Below are positions 31,960 through 41,139 of a stretch of DNA of 42,707 bases, in pieces (the first letter of the stretch is position 1; each line of letters begins with the position of its first letter). Location of the stretch: the NCBI GenBank assembly GCA_910587555.1, contig CAJULV010000033.1, forward strand, positions 1 to 42,707. Direction: 5' to 3'. The translations under genes and the position numbers were made by a program. Below the pieces are notes generated by a model. It was not told where the DNA came from, ran no database searches, and saw only the letters and a program-made list of their open reading frames with translations. The DNA is from an uncultured Acetatifactor sp. (GTDB lineage: Bacteria > Bacillota > Clostridia > Lachnospirales > Lachnospiraceae).

Positions 31960-32892
31960 CTACCGTTTATACTCAATGGACCGTGTATGCCTCGCCACTG
32001 CCACCACAGAAACAAAAATCACGCCGCCGCAGACTGCAAGGAGAATTTTCCCAAACTCTGTAAACATCAGCGTGTGATACCACTCCCCATTGAGAAAATA
32101 CATCAGCGGGATACTGCCCAGAAGAAGCACCACCATGGTGATGTACTCCTTTACCGGCTCCATCAGCAGGAGATCCAATTCCGCAGACACCACCCGCATG
32201 TCGGACAGCTTTGCCACAATGGGCGGCAGGGTGGATTTTAAGTTGTAATCGTCCTGGCAGGCAATCACGGCATCCACCCATTCATGAAACACCCCGTTGT
32301 CAATTCCTGGTTTCATCTGCTCCAATGCCTCCTTCAGATTGGAGTTGATAAGCTTGGCCTGCAGAAGAAAACTGCGGAACACCTCCGCTACCGGTGGGTT
32401 TAGGTAGGGCTGGTTTTCCTCTATGGCCCGGATAATGGTATTCTTTCCCCGCAGATAACTGGTGGTAATGATGGAAAGGGCTGTTTCCAGTTCCGTGCCC
32501 ACCTGCCTCTTATGCCGTCCGGCCGTAAACTTCACATAGTAAAAAGGGAGCAGGGCAAGCCCGGCTGCCAGTACCGGGACCATGTAGGTATTCTTCATGG
32601 TAAGCGCCATAAGGACACCCACCACAAACAAGAACAGGGACAGGATACAGAGTACGGAAAACATTCCGCTTTTCCCTGTCACCCGCAGGACTTCCTTTGT
32701 TTCCAGAAACAGAAGTTTCAGCCCTCTGGGCTGCCTGCTTTTCCGGCTCTGCTCAATACGGCTTTTCAGAGACTGCTTTTCCGGCTTAATAAATGCCGCC
32801 AGCCCCTCCAAAAAAGAAAAAGGCGATAACCGGAGTATGAGAAAGCATCCCGTTACCGCCAGTAAAAATGCGATTGTTACCAGTGTCGTCAA
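31960..32892 (-). CDS. tadB: TadB-like inner-membrane protein
   Basis: A 310-residue type II secretion F family protein with TTG start at 32892 and GGAGGG upstream. Hydrophobic helices lie at the N-terminus, at ~85-125 and near the end. The cytoplasmic segment has ELETALSIITTSYLRGKNTIIRAI, NLKEALEQMKPGIDNGVFHEWV and SDMRVVSAELDLL, matching the GspF/TadB pattern of two helical repeats. It pairs with the next gene (TadC-like) as the membrane platform. Confidence 0.85.
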   Translation of the reverse strand: MTTLVTIAFLLAVTGCFLILRLSPFSFLEGLAAFIKPEKQSLKSRIEQSRKSRQPRGLKLLFLETKEVLRVTGKSGMFSVLCILSLFLFVVGVLMALTMKNTYMVPVLAAGLALLPFYYVKFTAGRHKRQVGTELETALSIITTSYLRGKNTIIRAIEENQPYLNPPVAEVFRSFLLQAKLINSNLKEALEQMKPGIDNGVFHEWVDAVIACQDDYNLKSTLPPIVAKLSDMRVVSAELDLLLMEPVKEYITMVVLLLGSIPLMYFLNGEWYHTLMFTEFGKILLAVCGGVIFVSVVAVARHTRSIEYKR

Positions 32893-32973
32893 TCGTTAAT
32901 TCCCTCCTTTTCGCTTTCACAATTCTTGTATCATTTTTTCTTCCGCTTTCGTATTCCGACAGAAACTCTCCGG

Positions 32974-33843
32974 TTATCTTGCCAGCGCCTCCATTTCCTC
33001 CACAAAATCCTCATACCCCTTGTAAATGGTTTTTGTGTCAGATATCTCATGCAGTTCCTCCACCATATCCTGGTGGCTCTCCGGCAGGACTTCCCCGGCA
33101 ATCTCTTTCAGCACGTCTCCCAGATGTCCCAGGAATCCCCAGCAGCTGTCCGTTTCTTCGCCGTTCTCATACAGTCGGTATCCGTAGCACTGGCCGGACA
33201 GGTAATAATCATAATCCTGCACTTCTGACAACAGTTTCTGTCTGGTCTTTTCCACGTTCTCTGCCGACACACTTCCATACTCCGCACGGATTTCTGAAGC
33301 CGTGACATAGATCCATCCCACCTGTCCGGAATCCCACTTTGCATGTTGTGTCTTTCCCATAAAGGAATCCGCTGACATCCGCAGGCCGGAATGGTCATAC
33401 AGATGCAGGGGCAATATCACATTTTCCACACTGGCGATTTTTAACAGGTCATTGTCTGACATGACTTCAATCAGGCAGTCTGACACTTCCCTGGTCTTAT
33501 CCTCCAGACGGCCTTCCACAAAGTCCTCATAATGCCATTTCTGAAAATAGCCGTCATAGCTTTCTATGGACCAGCCATTGGCTGACCTGTCATAGGCAAA
33601 GCGGATGGTATCTGACCTCCCAAAGCGGGCATATTGGATAATAGCATATTCCGATGCTGTCCTCTTAACCAGGTTTTTGAGAAAATCATTGGGATTTTCA
33701 AAACGGTTTTCATCCCCCAGGTTATAGCGTTTGTGCCAGCACATCATATGTCCGAAATTGTCATAGTCCTCACGGGGATTTAAAGGCTCTGTATCGTACA
33801 TGACCTGTAATAAATAGGGCTGTTTCAGGGCAACAAGGCTCAC
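32974..33843 (-). CDS. Conserved protein of unknown function between cpaF and tadB
   Basis: A 289-residue soluble protein. GTG at 33843 (MSLVALKQPYLL) is chosen because AGGAGG lies eight bases upstream, overlapping no other gene. Notable patterns: EDYDNFGHMMCWHKRYNLGD near the start, VILPLHLYDHSGLRMS, WDSGQVGWIYVTASEIRAEYG and ETDSCWGFLG. I recall this pattern from many phage and mobile-element proteins without a known role. It has no signal peptide and no catalytic signature I can name. Insertion into the Tad operon suggests either accessory cargo or a regulator of it. Confidence 0.7.
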   Translation of the reverse strand: MSLVALKQPYLLQVMYDTEPLNPREDYDNFGHMMCWHKRYNLGDENRFENPNDFLKNLVKRTASEYAIIQYARFGRSDTIRFAYDRSANGWSIESYDGYFQKWHYEDFVEGRLEDKTREVSDCLIEVMSDNDLLKIASVENVILPLHLYDHSGLRMSADSFMGKTQHAKWDSGQVGWIYVTASEIRAEYGSVSAENVEKTRQKLLSEVQDYDYYLSGQCYGYRLYENGEETDSCWGFLGHLGDVLKEIAGEVLPESHQDMVEELHEISDTKTIYKGYEDFVEEMEALAR

Positions 33844-33859
33844 TCCCATCACCTCCTGT

Positions 33860-35254
33860 CTAAATGCCAAAAAGCTGCTGTTGTGTCTTAAAGGACATCC
33901 CGTTTTCCCGCAGCCGTTTCAGAAGCTCCTCTGACGGCGGCTCCACCTTTTCATAGTGTCCGATAATTTTCGCCTTTCCCTCCACAATCCGGTTATCCGT
34001 AATATGGAACCGGTACAGGGTCCGCATCCGCTGCCTGCTCTCTCCCGGACGGGTACTGTCCGGCAGATACTCGCACTCGGAGATCTCCATGAGTCTGCGG
34101 CTGTTGTCCTCCAGCTTTTTGGCAAAAGCCACAATGGGAAATGCTTTTGTGGCAAGTCCCATCAGGGATGAATCCTCCATATCATAGGACTGTTTGCACA
34201 GCGTCACCATCCGGTAATAAGTATCCGCACAGGAATTGGCATGGATGGTAGTGATGACAGAATGACCGGTATTGGCCGCATTGATGGCCTGCATACTCTC
34301 GGCGCCCTTCATCTCCGCCACCGCCACACAGTCCGGATTGATGGTCAGGGTAGTCTCCAGCAGCTTCACAAGGGTGATGTTCTGCTTGGGGTCATCGGAG
34401 AAACGGGTCACAAGATGGACCACATTGTTCAGCACGTTCCCCGCTTCATCCTCTACAGTCAGGTCGAACTCCCGGCAGCCCTGTTCCAGCGTAACAATCC
34501 GCTTGTTGTAGGGAACCTGCCCCAGAATCCAGCTCATGAGCGTGGTCTTTCCGCTGGAAGTGGCACCGGTGATACACATGGATACCCCGTGACAGTAACA
34601 GGCTGCCAGCAAGTCCAGCATTTCCGCTGTTGCCGTCCCATAGTCCACAAACTGCTGTTTTGTCAGCTTCCGGGGATTGACGATACGGATGGATGCCGAC
34701 AGTCCCTTGTCCCGGTCGATCACCCCGTCCCCCATGACCGTGATGCGGATTTTGTTGGAGAGATGTCCCACCACAATGGTCTGGGCGCTGTCAAAAATCA
34801 TGCCGGACTTGTGGAGCATCCGCCGGATTACGTCAATGGCGTGCCGGGGAGAATTGAAATGCTCCTTACAGGGCAGAATTTCCCCGTTGGAATAGGTAAT
34901 TTTTACATCTTTCCACTGGTTGATGTTGATCTCTTCCACATCATCCCGGTACAGGTATTTTGTCAGGAAGGAAAATCCGGTCATCTCCCCGTAAATCAAT
35001 TCGCATAATTCTTCCTGTTTGGTATTCTCTACCCCCAGATGGTTATTTTCCAGGTATTTCTGAATGTATGACTTTACAAGCAACTGATTTTTGTTGCTTT
35101 GGTCGCGGCTTTCGTCCGGATCGTCTTTCAGGGTGGAAGCATAATTTTTTGTGATATGCTCCTGTATTTCCTTTAGGACTTCCGGAAACGGGCGCAGGCG
35201 GATCTCTCCGCCAAACAGCCCCGCATGGCCGTGAATATCAAACGTTTCCTGCAA
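33860..35254 (-). CDS. cpaF: CpaF/TadA-type secretion ATPase
   Basis: A 464-residue ATPase of the VirB11/CpaF family, a cytoplasmic hexamer that drives pilus or channel assembly. The N-terminal domain includes FSFLTKYLYRDDVEEININQW. Walker A ITGATSSGKTTLM lies near residue 230, the Asp box VTLEQGCREFDL follows, Walker B-like DCVAVAEMKGAESMQAINAA and the His box SVITTIHANS near 315. The C-terminal ~100 residues are longer than in plain VirB11. It is the only VirB11-like ATPase visible, so it probably serves the conjugation machine. TTG start. Confidence 0.92.
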   Translation of the reverse strand: MQETFDIHGHAGLFGGEIRLRPFPEVLKEIQEHITKNYASTLKDDPDESRDQSNKNQLLVKSYIQKYLENNHLGVENTKQEELCELIYGEMTGFSFLTKYLYRDDVEEININQWKDVKITYSNGEILPCKEHFNSPRHAIDVIRRMLHKSGMIFDSAQTIVVGHLSNKIRITVMGDGVIDRDKGLSASIRIVNPRKLTKQQFVDYGTATAEMLDLLAACYCHGVSMCITGATSSGKTTLMSWILGQVPYNKRIVTLEQGCREFDLTVEDEAGNVLNNVVHLVTRFSDDPKQNITLVKLLETTLTINPDCVAVAEMKGAESMQAINAANTGHSVITTIHANSCADTYYRMVTLCKQSYDMEDSSLMGLATKAFPIVAFAKKLEDNSRRLMEISECEYLPDSTRPGESRQRMRTLYRFHITDNRIVEGKAKIIGHYEKVEPPSEELLKRLRENGMSFKTQQQLFGI

Positions 35255-35293
35255 TCAAGTTCCCCCTTTCTTTTTCGTTTGATTTTTGTGCCA

Positions 35294-36199
35294 TCAAAAC
35301 TCCCCCCGGTTCCTTGCAAACGGCACCTTGAAACCGCCTTTTTTGCTTTTTTCTCTTTGCTTTTCCCTTCCCGGCGTGGGCGCTGTCTCCAGCCTCTCCG
35401 GTACGGCTCTTTTCACATCCGCCATCCTCTTTCCCGTCTGGCGGGCCGGCGCCACCTGAAAATCAAACACATCCAGCAAAATGCGGTTGATCTCTGCCTG
35501 ATATACCATGCTTTCCTGGGAGAACATCGGCTCAAACAGCGCCATCTCATTGTCCTGCTGTTCCAGTTCCGCCGTGTAGGGCAGCATGTAATCCACTCCC
35601 CCATACTGGCCGGAGACGGATTCCCAGTCCTGCCCCACTTTCAGGTTCCCCATTGCCGTCACCTGCCTGTCCTTCCGGTAGCGGCTGTCCGCCAGCATGG
35701 GGGAATGGGTCTGGAACCAGGAGATTCCTTTCAGATTGGCCGTCCCCATCTTCAGCACCCTGTCTGCTGTTTCAATGGCAACAAAGGATGCCGGGTCTGC
35801 TTCAAAGATGGTGGTTCCGTCTATAATGACATAATCTGCCAGATACCGCAGGGACACAAACAATTCCAGTGCCTTATCCCGTGTCACCTTGGGATAGTTC
35901 ATCAGGCTTTCTCCCGTTTTGTACCCCAGCAGGCTGATGTATTCACTCCCCGGTGCCGGGACACAGGCGTTCAGGATACTGCCCTGTGTCAGTCCCGGCG
36001 CCGTCAGAAGAAATCCCAGGGAAGTATCATGCACTGTCCCTGCCGGGAGCAGCGCAGGGATTACAGGCGTGAACGGGTCGCACAAAACCAGGATCACGTT
36101 CTTCCTCCTGGCAGCAAGGGTGCGGGCCAGCTTCACGGAGGTGGTGGTCTTTCCGCTCCCCGGACTCCCTATGATGGTCAGCATTTTGTCCTGTTCCAT
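35294..36199 (-). CDS. CpaE/TadZ-like ATPase
   Basis: A 301-residue P-loop protein: IIGSPGSGKTTTSVKLARTL at residues 8-30, VILVLCDPFTPVIPAL, then DYVIIDGTTIFEADPASF as the Walker B-like segment. The last 60 residues are basic and Pro-rich (KRMADVKRAVPERLETAPTPGREKQ). Position between cpaB and cpaF matches CpaE/TadZ of Tad systems, which place the apparatus at the membrane. It has a normal Gly-Lys-Thr P-loop, unlike the paralogue at 22928-23932. AGGAG precedes the ATG. Confidence 0.78.
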   Translation of the reverse strand: MEQDKMLTIIGSPGSGKTTTSVKLARTLAARRKNVILVLCDPFTPVIPALLPAGTVHDTSLGFLLTAPGLTQGSILNACVPAPGSEYISLLGYKTGESLMNYPKVTRDKALELFVSLRYLADYVIIDGTTIFEADPASFVAIETADRVLKMGTANLKGISWFQTHSPMLADSRYRKDRQVTAMGNLKVGQDWESVSGQYGGVDYMLPYTAELEQQDNEMALFEPMFSQESMVYQAEINRILLDVFDFQVAPARQTGKRMADVKRAVPERLETAPTPGREKQREKSKKGGFKVPFARNRGEF

Positions 36200-36213
36200 A
36201 AGCTCCTGCCTCC

Positions 36214-37137
36214 TTATTCCTGACTGCCTGAATCATCAGCCTTGTCACTTCCGGTCTCTTCTGACTGCCCTGCTTTTTCTGATTCTGCCCCGGTCGGTTT
36301 ATTTTCCCCATCTTCGGCACTGCCTTCCCCACTGCTTTCTCCTTCAGCACGTTCACCATCCGCAGGATTTTCTTCCTCTGCTCCTTCCCCTCCTTCCGTT
36401 TCCTCCGGTTCTTCCGCATACAGTTCCTCCAATACTCTGGCCTGTTCTTCCAGGAACTTCCCTGCGTTCTCACGGTTTCCACGGTACACAAGGGCTGCAT
36501 GGATGCTCCCCTCCTGTTCCAGCTCTGCAAGGAGTCTTGCCTGCTCCGGGGTCACAAGGACCGTGATGGTGGATGCCAGCCCCGCATCATCCTCTTCCTC
36601 CTGCATGTCGCTGTCCGTTCCATCGCTGAGGGTTGTGGCGATAATCTCCACATACTGCAGTTCTGCCGGGATAAGCGTCTCCCGCAGGTCTCCCACGTCA
36701 CTGGCGATCAGGGAAACGATATCCCCCCGTTCCAGCTTGCCGGACAGCCCCGCCGCAAAACTCTTAATGGTGATAGACATGGCACGGTTTGTCCCGTCCA
36801 GGCCGGTAAGGTACTCATTTTTCAGTTGAGGCGTATCTGACAATTTACTGGCAAGGATATAGTCTCCTTTGTAAAGGTCGGCGTTGGCATACCTGCCCAC
36901 CACATCCTCCGTCCGGTACACTACGTTGGAGGGCAGGTTATAGCCGCCCACCTCCACGCTCGTCACCATCTTTGCCGTGATCTGGTCGCCCTCCCTGATC
37001 TCTGCGTTCACCCGGACAATCTCCACCGTGGAAGTCAGGGCATCATTGAACATGGGCGTCAGCCCGAAGCAGATGGCAAGCGCCGCAATGATACAGACCA
37101 GCCCCACCACAATCCGGTTCTTTAAAAGATTTTTCAT
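36214..37137 (-). CDS. cpaB: CpaB-like pilus assembly protein
   Basis: A 307-residue protein; ATG at 37137 (MKNLLKNRIV) follows TGGAGG. One N-terminal membrane segment (VVGLVCIIAALAICFGL) is followed by a SAF/RcpC domain (VNAEIREGDQITAKMV, LYKGDYILASKL), a beta-rich region with RGDIVSLIASD and TVLVTPEQARLLAEL, and a very acidic disordered tail of ~70 residues. In Tad systems CpaB/RcpC lies outside the cytoplasmic membrane at the base of the pilus. Confidence 0.85.
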   Translation of the reverse strand: MKNLLKNRIVVGLVCIIAALAICFGLTPMFNDALTSTVEIVRVNAEIREGDQITAKMVTSVEVGGYNLPSNVVYRTEDVVGRYANADLYKGDYILASKLSDTPQLKNEYLTGLDGTNRAMSITIKSFAAGLSGKLERGDIVSLIASDVGDLRETLIPAELQYVEIIATTLSDGTDSDMQEEEDDAGLASTITVLVTPEQARLLAELEQEGSIHAALVYRGNRENAGKFLEEQARVLEELYAEEPEETEGGEGAEEENPADGERAEGESSGEGSAEDGENKPTGAESEKAGQSEETGSDKADDSGSQE

Positions 37138-37269
37138 TTCGTTTTGTCCTCCAGTCAAATTTAATGCGCTCCTGAGACTGCCAGCTTAAACCAACAGAAT
37201 CAGGAGCGTTTTTGTTTCCCGTTTACATTTCGCTTTTCATTTTATGCCAGAAGCTTCACCCGGATTTCT

Positions 37270-37866
37270 CTATGAACCAGGCAGCAATACCACAAAACAG
37301 CCAAATGCCAAAAACGGCGCCAGTGGAAGTCTGCTCTTTCCCAGGGAAGTGCCCTTTCTTCCTTTGCTCATGGAAGCGTTCCACAAAAGCGCCATCAAAA
37401 GCCCCCAGAACATCATCCAGAAGCCGCCGGACACCCCCATGGCAAAGCCGCTGGCCGCCATCAGCTTCACATCCCCGCCTCCGATCTTCCCGGTTTTCAG
37501 CGCCGCAATCAGAAAGGGCAGGGGAACTACTAAAAAGCCCGCCAAAGCAGACACTGGCTGAAATCCAATCAGTCCCGCCATGGCAATCAGCAGATGGAAC
37601 GCATCCGGTATCTCACGGGCGGCAATATCCGCCGCCCCTGCCAGTATCAGAAAATAACACAAAAGGATGCAGCGCAATGCAGCCGGAGTAAACCCATGGA
37701 TTCCTATAAACACAGCTGTCACCGCCATGCCGATACCTGCCGTCATATGCAGTTCTCCCGTTTCTTTCAGAAACCGGCGCATTGCCATATCACACAGCAG
37801 TCCGGCAAACAGGGAAAACAGCATACAGGTAAGAAACAAATTCCATGTATCAGCGTTCCAGTTCAT
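37270..37866 (-). CDS. cpaA: CpaA/TadV-like prepilin peptidase
   Basis: A 198-residue integral membrane aspartic protease of the A24 family. The start ATG at 37866 (MNWNADTWNL) has GGGAGGAAG upstream. Two active-site aspartates are visible in GAADIAAREIPD near residue 90 and in IGGGDVKLMAASG near 150, the latter a GxGD motif. About six hydrophobic helices are present. It would cut the leader of the TadE-like proteins. Its start overlaps the end of the preceding gene by 17 nt. Confidence 0.88.
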   Translation of the reverse strand: MNWNADTWNLFLTCMLFSLFAGLLCDMAMRRFLKETGELHMTAGIGMAVTAVFIGIHGFTPAALRCILLCYFLILAGAADIAAREIPDAFHLLIAMAGLIGFQPVSALAGFLVVPLPFLIAALKTGKIGGGDVKLMAASGFAMGVSGGFWMMFWGLLMALLWNASMSKGRKGTSLGKSRLPLAPFLAFGCFVVLLPGS

Positions 37867-38344
37867 CTTCCTCCCTTCCATCCCCATAACCTGCCATATC
37901 CACCCGTTCCCTGGATTCCATCTCCCGCTCTTCTCTTTCTGCCTGTCTCTCAATCTCCCGTTCCATGGCAAAAAACTCCCGCGCCTTCTGCATCTCTTCC
38001 GCAGGCGCTGGTTCCCCCTGTATCCAGACTTCATAAATATGCCTTCTGGTATCCGTCAGAAATCCGTTCAGTGCTTCCACAACCCCATTTAGCAACAGCA
38101 GTTCCTGCTCCTGCAGGCTGTTGTAAAATGCCTCCAGCGGCCGGTCATAAAACAGCATGGCCTCCACGTCTGTAGGGCTTCCGGCCAGAAGTCCTTCCAG
38201 GTTCCGGTATATCATGTCGATGGACGCAATCCGCCCTGCTTCTTTCAACATATTCTCATCAGAGAAATCAGCACCCTTCAGTAACTTCCCGTATTCCTCC
38301 TCCGCCCGCTTCATCAAAAGATCCATCCGTTCCTGAAAATCCAT
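37850..38344 (-). CDS. Small helical acidic protein, function unknown
   Basis: A 164-residue, mostly helical protein with GGAGGTGCAGG before its ATG. It opens MDFQERMDLLMKRAEEEYGK, has SIDMIYRNLEGLLAGSPTDVEAMLFYDRPLE-like helices in the middle, and ends in a long Glu/Arg run (AMEREIERQAEREEREMES). There is no membrane segment or catalytic motif. It lies between the MT-A70 methyltransferase and cpaA, overlapping both. I do not recognise the family with confidence. Confidence 0.68.
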   Translation of the reverse strand: MDFQERMDLLMKRAEEEYGKLLKGADFSDENMLKEAGRIASIDMIYRNLEGLLAGSPTDVEAMLFYDRPLEAFYNSLQEQELLLLNGVVEALNGFLTDTRRHIYEVWIQGEPAPAEEMQKAREFFAMEREIERQAEREEREMESRERVDMAGYGDGREEDELER

Positions 38345-38921
38345 CCTGCACCTCCTTCCCCTTCAGCTGTTCAATGGCATCCCGGATATCCATGCCGTCA
38401 ATCTCGTTCCCCACACAGACCCAGCCGGGATGCACCTCCCTGGCAAACAGCTCCGCACGGGGGACATCCCCCATCAGCCGCTCGATCCGCCTGCGTACCT
38501 CATCCGGCTTTTTGCTGTGCCGCTCCACCGGTGTATCCACGATGCAGTGTACCGCCTTTGACATCCGTTTCGGGTTTCCCCTTGTGGCAATCAGGCATAT
38601 CTCCGGATTCGCCCTCGTCCAGAATCCCAGGCCCCAGAACCATTTATCCGTCTGTTTCCGGCACCGCTTTACCCAGCAGAACCCCAGTGTCTTATAAGTA
38701 AATCCCCAGCGCCGGAGCGCCTCCAGCCCCTGCACCAGACAGGGAAATGTCACCCACAGGAACAGGGTACAGTCCCTGGCCGCAATCCCGCCGATATCCA
38801 GCCCATAGATGTCCTCCGTCTGCATGGTGCGGTAATGGTTTTCCGCACTCTGCCCCTGTCCCTTTTTGCAATAGACCCGGTAAGCCCATGGCGGGTCGAT
38901 GTACAATACGTTAAACTTCAT
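38268..38921 (-). CDS. MT-A70 family adenine methyltransferase
   Basis: A 217-residue protein; ATG at 38921 begins MKFNVLYIDPPWAY, giving the DPPW catalytic motif at the very start as is usual for the family. YRTMQTEDI, ARDCTLFLWVTFPCLVQGLE, WVKRCRKQTDKWFWGLGFW and PVERHSKKPDEVRRRIE complete the MT-A70 pattern. It should transfer methyl from S-adenosylmethionine to adenine N6 in DNA. It overlaps the cytosine methyltransferase by 11 nt and the next gene by 77 nt. Paired methyltransferases with no endonuclease probably protect the element's DNA on entry to a new host. Confidence 0.87.
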   Translation of the reverse strand: MKFNVLYIDPPWAYRVYCKKGQGQSAENHYRTMQTEDIYGLDIGGIAARDCTLFLWVTFPCLVQGLEALRRWGFTYKTLGFCWVKRCRKQTDKWFWGLGFWTRANPEICLIATRGNPKRMSKAVHCIVDTPVERHSKKPDEVRRRIERLMGDVPRAELFAREVHPGWVCVGNEIDGMDIRDAIEQLKGKEVQDGFSGTDGSFDEAGGGGIREVTEGC

Positions 38922-40476
38922 CCGCCACCCCGCTTTCTGCCAGTTTCCGGCCAATCTCATAGACCACGTTGACCGTGACGGCATTCCCGGCCTGTTTGTA
39001 AAGCTGGGCATCGCTGATCCCCGCCGCCTTCGCACGGTCAAACAAAACATCCTCAAATGCCTGCAGCCGCCAGCACTCCCTTGGGGTCAGCCTGCGGATA
39101 CGGCAGCACAGCAGAACCCCCATGTTCCCGCCTGTCATCAGGGTCTGGGCGCACTGCTTCCCCACCCGGCCCCTGCTGGTAGTGCTGTTGGGAAAGGAAA
39201 GGCTGATTCCGTCCCCATGCACCGCCCTGGTGTATCCGTCCTTTTTCGCCTCCCGGATGGCAAGCCCCTTTTCCATACAGCATAAAAGGATGCCGTGCCG
39301 GTCCTGACAGGTCAGGGTGAAGCTGGGTTCCCCCGGCTCCTTGAACCGCCGCCCGTTCTGCCGCTTCTCTATGCGGTCGGGGGTAATCACTGCCTGCACA
39401 CATTCCGGATGTCCCTTACAGATAAAAACGCCGGAAGTCTCCCCCTTGTGGTTAGTGATCCCGGCATACTGCTTTGCCATGACGCTCCGGGAAAGACCCG
39501 TAAGCTTTGGTTCCCGGCCCAGATCGATGAAAGATGCACAGGGCGGCATCTTCACAGAGCCGGCCGTCTGCTCCTGGCCGGGCTTTTGCGCTTTGCCATC
39601 TCCAGCCGTAAATATCCCGCCGTATTCCCCGGCATCATTGTCTGTCGATGCAGGCTGCCCCGGTTCCCCTGTAATTTCCTCGTTTGGATTTACCGGCACG
39701 GCATACAGCCCTGTCCTCCCGGCAAATCCTCCGCCGTTTGCCGTCAGGGTGACGGATGTCCCTGTGGTGTCGTAGACCCGCTTTCCCTGTTGTCCGTCCA
39801 GGAGTCTTTTAACAGGCGCAGGGTTTGCTCCGCTGAGAGGAAATATTTTTCGGCCACCTCTTCCTCCAGGATATCCAACAAGGTACACTCTTTCCCTGTG
39901 CTGGGGGACGCCGTGGTCTTTGGAATTGACAACACACCATTCACAGTCATACCCTGCCTCCCATAACTCAAAGAGAACGGTGGTAAAATCCCCGCCTCTC
40001 TCGTTAGACACAAGATGCTTAACATTCTCAATGATAAGGTATCCGGGCTTATCTTCGGGAGCCGTGCCTTTGAGGAGACCAGTGACTGTAAAAAAGAGTC
40101 CACTTCTTTCCCCATGGAGCCCTGCCATTCGGCCGCTGATACTAATGTCGGTACAAGGAAATCCGAAAGTCCAGATTTCAGCTTTTGGAACCTCTCCTGC
40201 TGTGAGCTGCTTAATGTCCTTTGCGTACCACTCGCCTTTACATCCCTCTTTCCATCCTGTCCCGTCACAGCGCTCCCTCACCTCCTGCCTGCACATCCTG
40301 CAGCTGTTTGTATCCGGGCCTCCTGCCCCATAAGGATAGTATTCCAGCCCGTACATTGCCATGTAGCTTTTATTTGCGTATTTATCTATTTCGACATGCC
40401 CCACACAGGCATGCCCGCTTCTTTCGAGACCTCTGCGGAACCCTCCGATTCCGGCGAAAAGGTCAAGAAACGTCAA
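38911..40476 (-). CDS. DNA cytosine-5 methyltransferase
   Basis: A 521-residue C5 methyltransferase. The start is TTG at 40476 (MTFLDLFAGIGGF), with AGGAGGGG upstream; frames further up lack a site. Motif I is LFAGIGGFRRGL, the catalytic Cys is in FGFPCTDIS, ENV is IIENVKHL, motif VIII is GVPQHRERVYLVG, and motifs IX-X are LTPRECWRLQ and QLYKQAGNAVTVNVV. A Cys-rich insert after motif I (CRMCRQEVRERCDG) is unusual. No cognate nuclease gene is nearby, so this is a solitary modification enzyme, likely anti-restriction. Confidence 0.92.
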   Translation of the reverse strand: MTFLDLFAGIGGFRRGLERSGHACVGHVEIDKYANKSYMAMYGLEYYPYGAGGPDTNSCRMCRQEVRERCDGTGWKEGCKGEWYAKDIKQLTAGEVPKAEIWTFGFPCTDISISGRMAGLHGERSGLFFTVTGLLKGTAPEDKPGYLIIENVKHLVSNERGGDFTTVLFELWEAGYDCEWCVVNSKDHGVPQHRERVYLVGYPGGRGGRKIFPLSGANPAPVKRLLDGQQGKRVYDTTGTSVTLTANGGGFAGRTGLYAVPVNPNEEITGEPGQPASTDNDAGEYGGIFTAGDGKAQKPGQEQTAGSVKMPPCASFIDLGREPKLTGLSRSVMAKQYAGITNHKGETSGVFICKGHPECVQAVITPDRIEKRQNGRRFKEPGEPSFTLTCQDRHGILLCCMEKGLAIREAKKDGYTRAVHGDGISLSFPNSTTSRGRVGKQCAQTLMTGGNMGVLLCCRIRRLTPRECWRLQAFEDVLFDRAKAAGISDAQLYKQAGNAVTVNVVYEIGRKLAESGVADEV

Positions 40477-40579
40477 AGATATCCCCTCCTGTTCTCTGTT
40501 CTTTTTAATTGCCCAAATAATTTTTATGGAAAAAATTCCGTTGTACCTGGACGATATGCTTTGCCTCCTTGGTACGGCT

Positions 40580-40900
40580 TCATTCTCCCCATTCATCCAG
40601 CATCCGGTAGGGATAGATCTGCTGGCTGCGGCCAAACCGCACCATGTTCCCGATCTGGTCTACCACGCTCTGGTTGTTCTGGTCTTTGGTACACATCATC
40701 ACGCTGCCAAAAATCCCGGTCAACGCCGCCACAACGGTCAGCGCCACATTCCCGGACACCAGCCACAAAAGGGCTGCCATCGCCCCGCCCAGCAGGGAAC
40801 CCACGGCGCTCTGCAGAAGCTCCCGCCTCCCAAAACCGTTGAAAAGCTCATTCTGCGCCTTTACCCCCGTGGGGATGTACAGGCTGATCTCATGCTCCAT
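40580..40900 (-). CDS. PrgI/VirB3-like membrane protein
   Basis: A 106-residue protein with GAGGAAAG before ATG. The N-terminal ISLYIPTGVKAQNELFNGFGRREL and two close hydrophobic segments (VGSLLGGAMAALLWLVSG and VALTVVAALTGIFGSVMM) match the PrgI/VirB3 type found next to VirB6 and VirB4 genes in Gram-positive conjugation systems. It would help anchor VirB4 at the membrane. The C-terminus (YPYRMLDEW) is cytoplasmic or peripheral. Confidence 0.78.
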   Translation of the reverse strand: MEHEISLYIPTGVKAQNELFNGFGRRELLQSAVGSLLGGAMAALLWLVSGNVALTVVAALTGIFGSVMMCTKDQNNQSVVDQIGNMVRFGRSQQIYPYRMLDEWGE

Positions 40901-40914
40901 GTTCCGCTTTCCTC

Positions 40915-41127
40915 CTATGCCCCGTAATAGAAAAATACAATCTCCCTGATCTGCCAGACGGATTCCGCAAGCACATAGAACAGCACCGTATTCTTTGCCC
41001 GCTTCCGGTACTGCATCTGCGCTTCCTCCGCACCCTCCAGCCGTACCATGCAGTAGATGAACCGGAATACCGCGCCCAGCCGGATAAGGGAAATGACAGC
41101 CATGGAGATATCGTCTATCGTCACCAT
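40915..41127 (-). CDS. Small membrane protein of the transfer operon
   Basis: A 70-residue protein with two moderately hydrophobic segments (ISMAVISLIRLGAVFRFIYCMV and TVLFYVLAESVWQIREIVFFYY) separated by a charged turn (RLEGAEEAQMQYRKRAK). The place between VirB6-like and VirB3-like genes is that of a VirB2-like subunit in other systems, but I cannot confirm the family. It is tightly spaced with both neighbours. Confidence 0.65.
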   Translation of the reverse strand: MVTIDDISMAVISLIRLGAVFRFIYCMVRLEGAEEAQMQYRKRAKNTVLFYVLAESVWQIREIVFFYYGA

Positions 41128-41139
41128 ACCGCCACCGCC

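Noticed and set aside
39744..40268. Minus-strand open frame of 174 codons within the cytosine methyltransferase
   Set aside because: It is a shadow in another frame of a well-supported gene. Its motif-free sequence shows no family.
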